Shown: positions 8,895-16,403 of the stretch, one piece after another | How the letters are laid out: the number at the start of each line of letters is the position of its first letter | How positions within the stretch are numbered: the first letter of the stretch is position 1 | Assembly: GCA_963975425.1 (NCBI GenBank) | Contig: CAXBGS010000001.1 | Location: forward strand, 1,302,001-1,366,000 | Origin: CAXBGS01 sp963975425 | GTDB taxonomy: Bacteria; Planctomycetota; Planctomycetia; Pirellulales; Pirellulaceae | Length of the DNA stretch: 64,000 nucleotides | Direction of reading: 5' to 3' | Made by a program: the position numbers and the translations under genes | The notes under the pieces: generated by a model | What the model saw: only the letters and a program-made list of their open reading frames with translations | What the model was told of the DNA's origin: nothing | Databases searched by the model: none

Positions 8895-9767
8895 TCAATA
8901 AAACGTGTGGGGTCGGATCGTGTCGTCTTCGTCTGCAATCAAAAACACGAGTACCTGCCGTGTGCTGGGCACGACAATCAGTTGCTCTGCGAATACAAAA
9001 CTCAAATCCGCATTTGGAATCCAATGGGAAGCGATGCTCTGTCCATTTCCTTCGCGGTAGGCTGTGAGACTGGCGTCCTGTTGAATAAAATCTGCGGCCG
9101 AGCGTGACGTGACCGGCTTTGCACGTTTGATTCCGTAGCCGCCCGCTTGCTTCAGTCCGGGTGAACAAAATCCCCATTCGATCGTGTTGTCGCGAATCGA
9201 CGCGATTGCACACGGAAAGTCACAGAGTTGCACCCAGCGGACAAGCATACTCGTCAATGAAACTTGAAATTGATCGCGAGCGTGCTTTACGCGGTCTAAG
9301 GTGGGTGCGGCCCGATTGACAATCTTTCCCAGCAAGAACCTCGGCATCAGCAATCCTGACGCAAAGCAATCGGCCTCTCGCTCGACGACTCGGTTCGATT
9401 CAAATTGCGTTTCAGAACCGTGGGCACCGCCACCACTCAACAGATAGTTGCGGTGGGGATCGAGGAAATAGTGTCCCAGTTCATGACCGATGGTGAAGGT
9501 AACTTTCGGATGCAGCAGTCCATCATGCGCCCATTGATTATATTTCGTGTTGTAGAACAGAAGGAATCGAGGTTTTTGAAATTCAAGACGACCATCAAAG
9601 TCGCTGCCGAAATCATCACCAAATGCCTTCAATCGGCCCCGCTCTTTCTTGATGACTTTGAAAGGGTCAATCGGCGCTTCTGAGAAACCTGATTCCGAAG
9701 CAATCTGCTCTCCCAACGCGGTTGCCCTTTTCAGCTTCGCCTGCTCGAGTTTCCATTCAAGCGTCAT
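8895..9767 (-). CDS. ImmA/IrrE family metallo-endopeptidase
   Basis: About 290 residues from the ATG at 9767, which overlaps the end of the preceding gene by 11 bp; ATG 9776 is an alternative. The zincin motif is in FTIGHELGHYFLDP (HExxH, about H95, E96, H99). The downstream VVEREADCFASGLLMP supplies the third acidic ligand and the typical FA-x-x-LLMP sequence. ImmA-like proteases cut repressors or regulators of mobile elements; IrrE/DdrO is the stress version. It is the last gene of a three-gene operon with a sigma factor and a small acidic protein. That suggests the protease relieves inhibition of, or is controlled with, the sigma factor. The 160-residue C-terminal part is unassigned and may be a sensor domain. 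Confidence 0.85.
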   Translation of the reverse strand: MTLEWKLEQAKLKRATALGEQIASESGFSEAPIDPFKVIKKERGRLKAFGDDFGSDFDGRLEFQKPRFLLFYNTKYNQWAHDGLLHPKVTFTIGHELGHYFLDPHRNYLLSGGGAHGSETQFESNRVVEREADCFASGLLMPRFLLGKIVNRAAPTLDRVKHARDQFQVSLTSMLVRWVQLCDFPCAIASIRDNTIEWGFCSPGLKQAGGYGIKRAKPVTSRSAADFIQQDASLTAYREGNGQSIASHWIPNADLSFVFAEQLIVVPSTRQVLVFLIADEDDTIRPHTFY

Positions 9768-10119
9768 CGTCGCCTGCATCCTCATCACTCTCGTCATCTT
9801 CATTGGCTTGCTGCCGATACCGCTCTAGCTTCTCGCGAACGTCCTCTGATTCGACATCGCCTTCGGAACGATGCAGTGCCAATAAATCATTTGATTCCGC
9901 ATTGTTCTCAGTTGGAACTGGAATGAATTCTCGCGATTCATAACCGAGCGGAACGTCGCCCTTCGATTTAGCCAGAATCCGCTGGACCGTCTGGAAGTCC
10001 ATCGGTCCCTCGTCCATCGCGTCGAGGGCACGCTCAATCTCGTCGTCGGAAGTTGGCCGAAATCCCGGAGGAACAATCCTCCGATGCAAGTAGTCTTTCA
10101 TGTCATTATCGTTTGCCAT
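9757..10119 (-). CDS. Small acidic protein between sigma factor and ImmA/IrrE protease
   Basis: A 120-residue protein. The ATG at 10119 lies inside the end of the sigma gene (14-bp overlap) with GGGGAGAG just upstream, and is preferred over an in-frame start at 10152. It is very acidic, above all at the C-terminus (DDESDEDAGDDDA), and has no signal peptide, membrane segment or recognisable domain. Its 3' end overlaps the protease start, so translation of the three genes is probably coupled. From position alone it could be an anti-sigma factor or adaptor, and a substrate of the protease; that is inference. Family not recognised. Confidence 0.75.
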   Translation of the reverse strand: MANDNDMKDYLHRRIVPPGFRPTSDDEIERALDAMDEGPMDFQTVQRILAKSKGDVPLGYESREFIPVPTENNAESNDLLALHRSEGDVESEDVREKLERYRQQANEDDESDEDAGDDDA

Positions 10120-10771
10120 CAGTCTCTCCCCCTGTTGGCAACTTGTGTCCAAGTTCAGTCATCTTGGTGCGTATCGTTTTCCACGCTCGGCTGCGATACC
10201 CACGAACTGATCCGACCGCTATCCCCAATTCGTCAGACAACGTTGTTGCATCGGTCACGCGGTCTTTGGCATAGGCGTCTGATATCACGATCGCACGCTC
10301 CTTATCTGGAAGTCCATCCAACACAGCCATAAGATCGGCATATTCCTTTTGACGTCGCTTCTCCCAGTCTTTTCGTTTTCGCTTCGATTCGTTTTCATCA
10401 GGTTTGTCCTCAGGGATCAATTCGATTGCGTTCTCTAGGCCGAAGTCGACGGGCAGCCGCCTTGCCTTGTCCCATCCACATTTGAAGATGTCTTTGGCAG
10501 TGTTGTCGGCAATCTTGTAAAAATAGGCTCGCAGCGGGCCGTCATTCTCGTCGTACTGCTGGCGGCGATCCCAGAGTTTTGCGATCGCGATGCTGAGTAC
10601 GTCCTCCGCATCTTCTACGTTGAACGTTTTGTACGTCGCCAAGATCATTCTGATGATCGCAGAGCCATAGAGTTCCAAAATCTCGGCCAGCGCAGATTCA
10701 TCATCTTCCATCAGCCGAAAGGCCAATGTCAGTTGAGTATCTGCGATGGAATCGGATGTCGAATTCGTCAA
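10106..10771 (-). CDS. RNA polymerase sigma factor, ECF-like
   Basis: A 221-residue protein. The start is a TTG at 10771: GGAGG on the coding strand (10780–10784) lies 8 nt upstream, and there is no better ATG. The N-terminal half matches sigma region 2 (YKTFNVEDAEDVLSIAIAKL, then LRAYFYKIADNTAKDIFK). The C-terminal part matches region 4 (LPDKERAIVISDAYA, then a helix–turn–helix around TLSDELGIAVGSVRGYRSRA). A basic linker (ENESKRKRKDWEKRRQKEY) separates them. It is first in an operon with the acidic protein and the ImmA/IrrE protease. It sits head to head with the membrane protein/MBL/E2–E1–JAB/patatin operon, 206 bp away, so it may control that operon. Confidence 0.85.
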   Translation of the reverse strand: MTNSTSDSIADTQLTLAFRLMEDDESALAEILELYGSAIIRMILATYKTFNVEDAEDVLSIAIAKLWDRRQQYDENDGPLRAYFYKIADNTAKDIFKCGWDKARRLPVDFGLENAIELIPEDKPDENESKRKRKDWEKRRQKEYADLMAVLDGLPDKERAIVISDAYAKDRVTDATTLSDELGIAVGSVRGYRSRAWKTIRTKMTELGHKLPTGGETDGKR

Positions 10772-10977
10772 ATGGTTTGCCTCCCTTTAAGGAGATCTAC
10801 GAGCGAGCGCTACAACGAGGATGGCACGGTCCGCCCCGCCCTAAAAGCTGGGGAACGGCTGTGTACGCGGCCGATTGACGACCCCAAGTCCGTTGTAACG
10901 CCTAGTCGTAGTGATTGGTAGAGGCAGATGCCTCTGGCTGTTTTGGCCGTTTTTACCACTCATGGAGGAGTTCGACG
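10772..10977. promoter_or_regulatory. Divergent promoter region between the two island operons
   Basis: 206 bp separate the sigma-factor start from the small membrane protein start, so the promoters of both operons should lie here. The sigma gene has GGAGG at 10780–10784 (minus strand). The plus-strand gene has GGAGG before 10978. No confident -35/-10 pair or operator could be picked by eye. Confidence 0.5.
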
Positions 10978-11190
10978 ATGAAGGACCAAGTCCCAGCCTC
11001 AATCAAGTGGAAGGTGATGCTGCTCGCGGCAAGACCGATCGCGATGTGCAGTATTGCTACCGCCTTGTTTGGTGTTTTCGCAGCACCCGAGCACGGTGAC
11101 GCTTTGCTGGGCCTGGGAGTTTGTCTCTACGTCGTCGCATTCATCGCTGGTTGGACGGGAAAACTCGTCAACAAACTTTTTTATGAATAG
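10978..11190 (+). CDS. Small membrane protein, first gene of the E2–E1–JAB operon
   Basis: A 70-residue protein. The ATG at 10978 has GGAGG a few bases upstream (CATGGAGGAGTTCGACG) and is preferred to an in-frame GTG at 10915. Two hydrophobic segments, about residues 12–34 (MLLAARPIAMCSIATALFGVF) and 41–62 (LLGLGVCLYVVAFIAGWTG), predict a two-helix inner-membrane hairpin. Only 21 bp separate it from the MBL-fold gene, so it is probably co-transcribed. No family recognised. It has no beta-grasp pattern and no Gly-Gly end, so it is unlikely to be a ubiquitin-like protein. It could be a membrane anchor or toxin-like partner of the patatin effector. Confidence 0.65.
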   Translation: MKDQVPASIKWKVMLLAARPIAMCSIATALFGVFAAPEHGDALLGLGVCLYVVAFIAGWTGKLVNKLFYE

Positions 11191-11211
11191 ATTCAACATC
11201 GGAGGTGCGAA

Positions 11212-12366
11212 ATGCACAAACTGACTTTTTATCCGCTTGGCTCGAAGAAGAACGCGGACACGACACAGATTGACTTGAACAACGGCAAAAAACTGTTGTT
11301 CGATTTTGCGGCAGTCGCAAATGTGCGCGATGCCGACGAGAAAGGCATCGACCTTCCCAAGACGCTGTCAGAAGACTTAGACGATAATGGAAAGCAAGGT
11401 TACGATATCACCGCATTTACGCATTTGGATGATGACCACACCCGCGGTGCCGATGCGTTCTTCTACTTTGAACACAGCAAGAGTCATCAAACCAAAGATC
11501 GGTATCATTTTGGCACGCTTTGGGTTCCCGCAAACGTAATCACGGAAAGCCGCAATGACTTGACGCCCAGCTCGAAGCTCATTCAGGCGGAGGCCCGCTA
11601 TCGGTTGGAGAACGATGGTGATGTCCGTGTCTTCTCGCGTCCGAAGAAGTTGAAAGATTGGCTTGAGTCGAAAGGTTTGACCGTGGAGTCGCGAAAACAC
11701 CGAATCACTGACGCTGGGCAACTTGCTCCCGAGTTGACACTAGGCCAAGACGGGGTTGAGTTCTTCGTTCACGCCCCGTTCGCGTGGCGGCAAGACGAAA
11801 ACACGCTGTTTGATCGCAACGGTGATTCGCTTGTGTTACAGGCGACCTTCTCGTTCAATTCGGAGCTGACGCGATTTTTCATTGGGTCCGATGTTGCTCA
11901 TGGGGCGTTGTCAGAAATCGTTCAGATTTCAAAGGGACGCAAGAACGAGGTTCGCCTCCTTTGGGACGTTATGGGGCTGCCCCATCATTGCAGCTATCTG
12001 ACACTTGGGCCTGATCGCGGCATCGACAAGACCGAGCCGGTGGAGGACGTGAAGTGGTTGTTTGAAACGCAAGGTCAAGATGGATGTATCATCGTATCAA
12101 GTAGCAAGTCGATTCCCGCCAAGGGAACGAATGCCGATAAGGAGTCTCAGCCGCCTCATCGGCAAGCAGCGAACTATTACCGTGAGGTTGCTGACGATAA
12201 GGACGGGGAGTTTGTGGTCACGATGGAGCATCCGAAACCGTCTTCTCCCAAGCCGATCGTGATCGAGATTTCGGGCCTCGGTGCGAAATTGAAGAAGACT
12301 CAGGTCGTTGGCTCCGCAGCAGTCACGGCGTCAGCAGCGCCCCGAGCCGGTTCACGAGCGGGTTGA
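11212..12366 (+). CDS. ComEC/Rec2-like metallo-beta-lactamase-fold protein with Ala-Gly tail
   Basis: A 384-residue protein with GGAGG before the ATG. The metal-site motif is THLDDDHTRGAD (H71, D73, D75, H76), the HxDxDH form seen in ComEC/Rec2-type metallo-beta-lactamase folds rather than the usual HxHxDH. Later candidate ligands are D and H in FIGSDVAHG and the His pair in GLPHHCSY. There is no signal peptide, so it is cytoplasmic. The last ~20 residues (GSAAVTASAAPRAGSRAG) are low-complexity and end in Ala-Gly-COOH, resembling the flexible tails that Cap2-type E2–E1 enzymes use as adducts. The stop codon is 2 nt before the ATG of the E2–E1–JAB gene. The fold suggests phosphodiesterase or nuclease activity. 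Role in the operon: sensor, nuclease effector or conjugated protein (inference). Confidence 0.8.
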   Translation: MHKLTFYPLGSKKNADTTQIDLNNGKKLLFDFAAVANVRDADEKGIDLPKTLSEDLDDNGKQGYDITAFTHLDDDHTRGADAFFYFEHSKSHQTKDRYHFGTLWVPANVITESRNDLTPSSKLIQAEARYRLENDGDVRVFSRPKKLKDWLESKGLTVESRKHRITDAGQLAPELTLGQDGVEFFVHAPFAWRQDENTLFDRNGDSLVLQATFSFNSELTRFFIGSDVAHGALSEIVQISKGRKNEVRLLWDVMGLPHHCSYLTLGPDRGIDKTEPVEDVKWLFETQGQDGCIIVSSSKSIPAKGTNADKESQPPHRQAANYYREVADDKDGEFVVTMEHPKPSSPKPIVIEISGLGAKLKKTQVVGSAAVTASAAPRAGSRAG

Positions 12367-12368
12367 AA

Positions 12369-14651
12369 ATGTCTGAAACAACTAATGACATAAGCTACTG
12401 CGATGTCGAAGGGCTTATCGCTCCATCGACGTCACTCACGCTCTCGCGCAGTCGATCTTTGGTCGAAGCAATCGAATCACAGCGTTTATCGTTTGTGCGA
12501 TTGATTGAGTGTAGGCGACGTTCGGACGAGGACGGAAAAGTCGAGGAAGTTGTGGTATTCGATGCCGAGATCGAGCGGCCACAGCGATGCGTGTACGCCA
12601 TTCGCAAAGTTGAGCGGCTTGCGATTGTGTTTGCCGAAGACGACGGTTGGTATCCGGAAGTTTTGGCACTGCGAAAAAACTTTCCGGAAGTCCCGCATCT
12701 GAATCTTAGAGCGAGCGAACTGCCACGAAGTTTGTGCCTTTACGATGTTTCGTGGTCAGAAGTTGCGTTGCGATGGACACCGGCTCGATTTGTTGAGCGA
12801 ATACGGCATTGGCTTGCAGAAACAGCGACTGGAGTGCTGCACCAACAGGATCAACCGCTCGAACCGGTCCTGCTTGGAAATGGTTTGAACATCATCTTGC
12901 CGCCTGACCTTTTTCGAGACTGGATGGATTCCGAACCGAAAAGCCTGCAGATTGGACCGGCATTTCCGGGGAAAGGGTGTCGAACGTTTGCAACGAACAC
13001 CGATCGTGATGCCGGTGGAACCTCGATGTTGGCGGTTTGCATCAAGACCGATCCACGTCAGCGGACAGCCATCAACCGGCAGCCTCGTAACCTCTTCGAG
13101 CTGGATGAGTTGCTCGCTTCAGCGGGGTGCAACCTTCGAGAGAAATTGTCCAAAGCTTTGGATACCGTCGCGGACAAGGACCGTTGGAACAGAAGGCTGT
13201 TGATCGTCGTCGGATTCCCGCTGATCCGGAACGCGAAAGAGACAGTTGAGATTACTGACGCATGGGCTTTCCTTACGCCAAAGTCGGTCGCGGAAGTTGG
13301 AATTGCGATCGGACTGTGGATCAAGATGCCAGGAGGAAACTCACTCGGTTTGGCGATTAGCGGGCTGTCCGAGGCCGACGAAGTAGCGGTCCCGATCGAG
13401 GTCATCTCTCCTCAGTTTGGACTTTCGCGGGAGTCTTCCGCTGTGGCATCTGGTGTTGAACCTGATCCGCGAAAGACCATTGCGATCGGCGCGGGAGCAC
13501 TTGGGTCGCAGGTCACCCAGCTTCTGGCGAAGTCGGGTTTTGGTGACTGGACTATTATCGACAGCGATTATCTGGCTCCGCATAACGTTGCTCGACACGG
13601 TTTGTCGCCCACGTGGATTGGCTGGCCCAAAGCGCGAGCGATGGCGATCGAGTTGTCGTCACTCTATGACACTGACCCCAACCCCCAGTTTTACGAGGGG
13701 GAATTTGTTCAAGAATCAACGCACAACGCGGATTTTCAGGGGTGCGTCGATTCGGCGGACCTAATTTTGGACATGTCCGCTTCGGTTCCCGTTGCCCGCC
13801 ATCTAGCAAACGACGTTCAAACTTCCGCTCGGCGGGGATCAATCTTTCTGAATCCCAGTGGAAACGATCTGGTGATGCTATTCGAGGATGACGACCGACA
13901 AATTACGCTTGACTGCATCGAAATGCAATACTATCGAGCCATCGCGTTTGAAGAGGGCTACGAAGACCATCTCAAACGTCCGGTCGGGCGAGTTCGATAT
14001 GCCCGTTCATGCCGCGATGTTTCGTCAAGCATCCCGACAAACTTGGTCGCACTACACGCGGCAATTGCGGCAAGCGAGGTGCGCTCGCGTATCGAGTCGC
14101 CTTCCGCGTCAGCCTGTTTGTGGCGGACTGCTTTGTCACCAATGAACGTGACCGCATTCTCAATGGAGTTGTCTCCTGTCGAATGCCAACGAATCGGTGA
14201 TTGGACACTGATTGTCTCGCATCACATTGTCGAGCGACTGCAGAGACAGCGTTCGTGCAAACTTTCTAATGAGACCGGTGGTGTCCTGGTGGGCAGCTAC
14301 GATTTGCATCGCAAGATTCTCTACGTGGTGGAAACCATTCCTTCGCCACCGGATAGCAGCGAGTGGCCGACGTTGTATATCCGAGGAAGCAAAGGTCTGG
14401 CGACGGAGGTTGAGCGAGTTGGCAGGGTGACGGACGGACAGCTCGAATATGTGGGCGAGTGGCATTCGCACCCGGATGGTTGCCCATGTCGCCCGAGTCA
14501 AAATGACTTGAAAGTGTTCGCCTGGCTAACTGAAAACATGAGCGACGTGGGGCTCCCATCGCTCATGGCCATCGCGGGCCAGCGACATACTGAGTGGTAC
14601 GTGGGTGAAATGTTGAAGTCCGGTGGCTGGGAGACTGCGAATCGTGAATGA
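12369..14651 (+). CDS. E2–E1–JAB triple-domain ubiquitin-like conjugation/deconjugation protein
   Basis: A 760-residue protein starting at ATG 12369. Residues ~1–165 look like the E2 domain of Cap2-type proteins: HLNLRASELPRSLCLYDVSW has the Leu-Cys-Leu-Tyr core with candidate catalytic Cys123, followed by a helix ending in HWLAETATGVL. Residues ~170–365 are a linker or inactive adenylation-like region. Residues ~369–580 are a ThiF/E1 Rossmann domain: IAIGAGALGSQV (G374-x-G-x-x-G379), the acidic strand end IIDSD, then HNVARHGL. C548 (ARSCRDVSSSIPTN) is the likely E1 thioester cysteine. Residues ~600–760 are a JAB/MPN isopeptidase: E635 in NETGGVLVG, then HSHP (H699, H701) and S710/D713. In type II CBASS the JAB enzyme is usually a separate gene (Cap3). 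No ubiquitin-like gene is nearby. It overlaps the patatin gene by 8 bp. Confidence 0.85.
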   Translation: MSETTNDISYCDVEGLIAPSTSLTLSRSRSLVEAIESQRLSFVRLIECRRRSDEDGKVEEVVVFDAEIERPQRCVYAIRKVERLAIVFAEDDGWYPEVLALRKNFPEVPHLNLRASELPRSLCLYDVSWSEVALRWTPARFVERIRHWLAETATGVLHQQDQPLEPVLLGNGLNIILPPDLFRDWMDSEPKSLQIGPAFPGKGCRTFATNTDRDAGGTSMLAVCIKTDPRQRTAINRQPRNLFELDELLASAGCNLREKLSKALDTVADKDRWNRRLLIVVGFPLIRNAKETVEITDAWAFLTPKSVAEVGIAIGLWIKMPGGNSLGLAISGLSEADEVAVPIEVISPQFGLSRESSAVASGVEPDPRKTIAIGAGALGSQVTQLLAKSGFGDWTIIDSDYLAPHNVARHGLSPTWIGWPKARAMAIELSSLYDTDPNPQFYEGEFVQESTHNADFQGCVDSADLILDMSASVPVARHLANDVQTSARRGSIFLNPSGNDLVMLFEDDDRQITLDCIEMQYYRAIAFEEGYEDHLKRPVGRVRYARSCRDVSSSIPTNLVALHAAIAASEVRSRIESPSASACLWRTALSPMNVTAFSMELSPVECQRIGDWTLIVSHHIVERLQRQRSCKLSNETGGVLVGSYDLHRKILYVVETIPSPPDSSEWPTLYIRGSKGLATEVERVGRVTDGQLEYVGEWHSHPDGCPCRPSQNDLKVFAWLTENMSDVGLPSLMAIAGQRHTEWYVGEMLKSGGWETANRE

Positions 14652-15867
14652 CAACGTTGAAGAAGTTCAAAACGAGATTCAAAGCCCTCTCAATCGTCCA
14701 GTTGGGTTGTGCCTATCGGGCGGAGGTTCCAGAGCGATCGCGTTCCACCTGGGCTGTCTCCGAGCATTGAAGGCGCGAGGCATATTATCCAAAGTTGATG
14801 TGATGTCCACTGTCTCCGGCGGATCAGTGATTGGCGCAATGTATGCGTACAGCGACGATTCCTTCGATGACTTTGATCTGCGGGTACAAGATGTATTGCG
14901 GCGTGGATTCGTCAAGAGTATCGCCCGGCAAATGTTTCTTTCACCAATCGGACTAAAAATCGCGGCTACAAAACTGATCGCCGGTTCAATGGCAACGGCA
15001 ACTTCGATGTTGCGGACCAGTGTTGGTGTTGTCGAACGGTTAATTCCGCGAACGACACGCGCCTATGTTCGATATTCCGACAAAATCCAGCCACCACTGC
15101 GTCGATGGGCGAGTCGCACAACCGCGTTTGAAGCCGCATTGGCTTCAAGGCTGTTCGGTGACCAACAGATTTCGTCAACCCGCCGGGGAAATATCAATAC
15201 CGTTATCAACGCTTGTGAATTGCGAACAGGGACCGCCTTTCGATTCGGAAGTCGCGAATCTGGCACTTGGCGTTTTGGAACTTTGGAAACGAACGATGTA
15301 TCCGTGGCGTTGACCGTTGCAGCGTCGGCTGCGTATCCGGCGCTACTTCCAGCAATTGACCGATTTTTCGCTTTCAATCCGATTGGTGGCGACAAGACTC
15401 ACAATCATCGTGTCATCCTGACCGATGGCGGAGTCTACGACAATCTTGGAGTCACCTGCATGGAGCCAGGGAAAGACGCAAGGTATTCGACAAACGTGTA
15501 CGCTCCTGATTACATCATTTGCTGCGATGCGGGACCGGGACAGTTTGATGACACGCCACACCCCTACGGTTGGGGCACCCGCATGAAAAGAGCTTTTGGA
15601 GCGACCTTCAGGCAAGTGCAAACTAGCACTCAGTCACGACTTCACCAATGGCGTGAGCATGAACGAATCAAGGGCTTCGTCTACGCTTATTTGGGTCAGC
15701 AAGACAGACGACTGCCGCGTACACCAGAAGACTTTGTTCCAAGAGAACGGGTCGTGAACTATCCGACCGATTTCTCGCCCATGCCCGATGCGGATATCGC
15801 CGCCTTGTCCAAACGCGGCGAGCAACTCACGAACTTGTTGGTGGAGCTCCATTGCTCAGATCTCTGA
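14644..15867 (+). CDS. Patatin-like phospholipase, likely effector
   Basis: A 407-residue protein. The GTG at 14644 is chosen (GGGAGA upstream, 8-bp overlap with the E2–E1–JAB gene); an in-frame GTG at 14623 is possible. The patatin core is clear: oxyanion-hole loop LCLSGGGSRAIAFHLG (GGGSR at 26–30), nucleophile elbow STVSGGSVIG (S61) and catalytic Asp in LTDGGVYDNLGV (D261), which together form the Ser-Asp dyad. There is no signal peptide or obvious membrane helix, so it should be cytosolic and act on the inner face of the membrane. Patatin-like lipases are well-known abortive-infection effectors in CBASS (CapV). Here no CD-NTase is present, so any activator must be different. Last gene of the operon. 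Confidence 0.88.
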   Translation: MNDNVEEVQNEIQSPLNRPVGLCLSGGGSRAIAFHLGCLRALKARGILSKVDVMSTVSGGSVIGAMYAYSDDSFDDFDLRVQDVLRRGFVKSIARQMFLSPIGLKIAATKLIAGSMATATSMLRTSVGVVERLIPRTTRAYVRYSDKIQPPLRRWASRTTAFEAALASRLFGDQQISSTRRGNINTVINACELRTGTAFRFGSRESGTWRFGTLETNDVSVALTVAASAAYPALLPAIDRFFAFNPIGGDKTHNHRVILTDGGVYDNLGVTCMEPGKDARYSTNVYAPDYIICCDAGPGQFDDTPHPYGWGTRMKRAFGATFRQVQTSTQSRLHQWREHERIKGFVYAYLGQQDRRLPRTPEDFVPRERVVNYPTDFSPMPDADIAALSKRGEQLTNLLVELHCSDL

Positions 15868-16403
15868 ACCCCGCAAAAAACGGATTTCGCGAATCACAGT
15901 CCAGACAAAGAAATAGAATAGATGAAGTGCAACGTCCCTTAGAAGCGGGATGCCACCATCCAGTAGGACGAAATGACCATTCTGCGTGGGGCCGTCAACT
16001 AGGATGCCGATACGAGATACCGGCACGATCAAATTGGCCGACTCCATCTCACGACTGGCGACGGAAACTACACGGACTCTTTGTTAGTCGCCTGGACGCT
16101 CCGGCGGCCGACGCCGGTAGGTTTGGGCGGGCCTGTTGCGCGCTCCGGCGACGCACACTGGATGTGTAGTTGCGAGAAGATGCCGCACACTCTCGGTCGC
16201 CGACACCGGTGATTCGAACTCTGCCTATCGACCTACTTTGGTCCGACGAAGCTATTTGCTCCGCGAGACGCGAATCGCTTGTTCATCAACCCTCTCATAG
16301 GGTAACAGTCGATGTTCTTGCCTCATGCAGTGGATGCGATTGCCTGGATACCTGTCACCGACGCGATTTCCTGCACGACCGAAAACGCCACGATCGGTAG
16401 TCG
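15868..16403. other. Intergenic between convergent genes
   Basis: 536 bp between the patatin stop and the stop of the unknown 493-residue gene on the other strand. No coding pattern, RNA gene or clear terminator was recognised. Confidence 0.5.

Noticed and set aside
9757..10119. Acidic 120-residue protein considered as a ubiquitin-like modifier
   Set aside because: Encoded in the opposite operon, ends in Asp-Asp-Asp-Ala, and no beta-grasp pattern is visible.
10978..11190. Small protein considered as a missing ubiquitin-like modifier
   Set aside because: It is two hydrophobic helices, has no beta-grasp pattern and ends in Phe-Tyr-Glu, not Gly-Gly.
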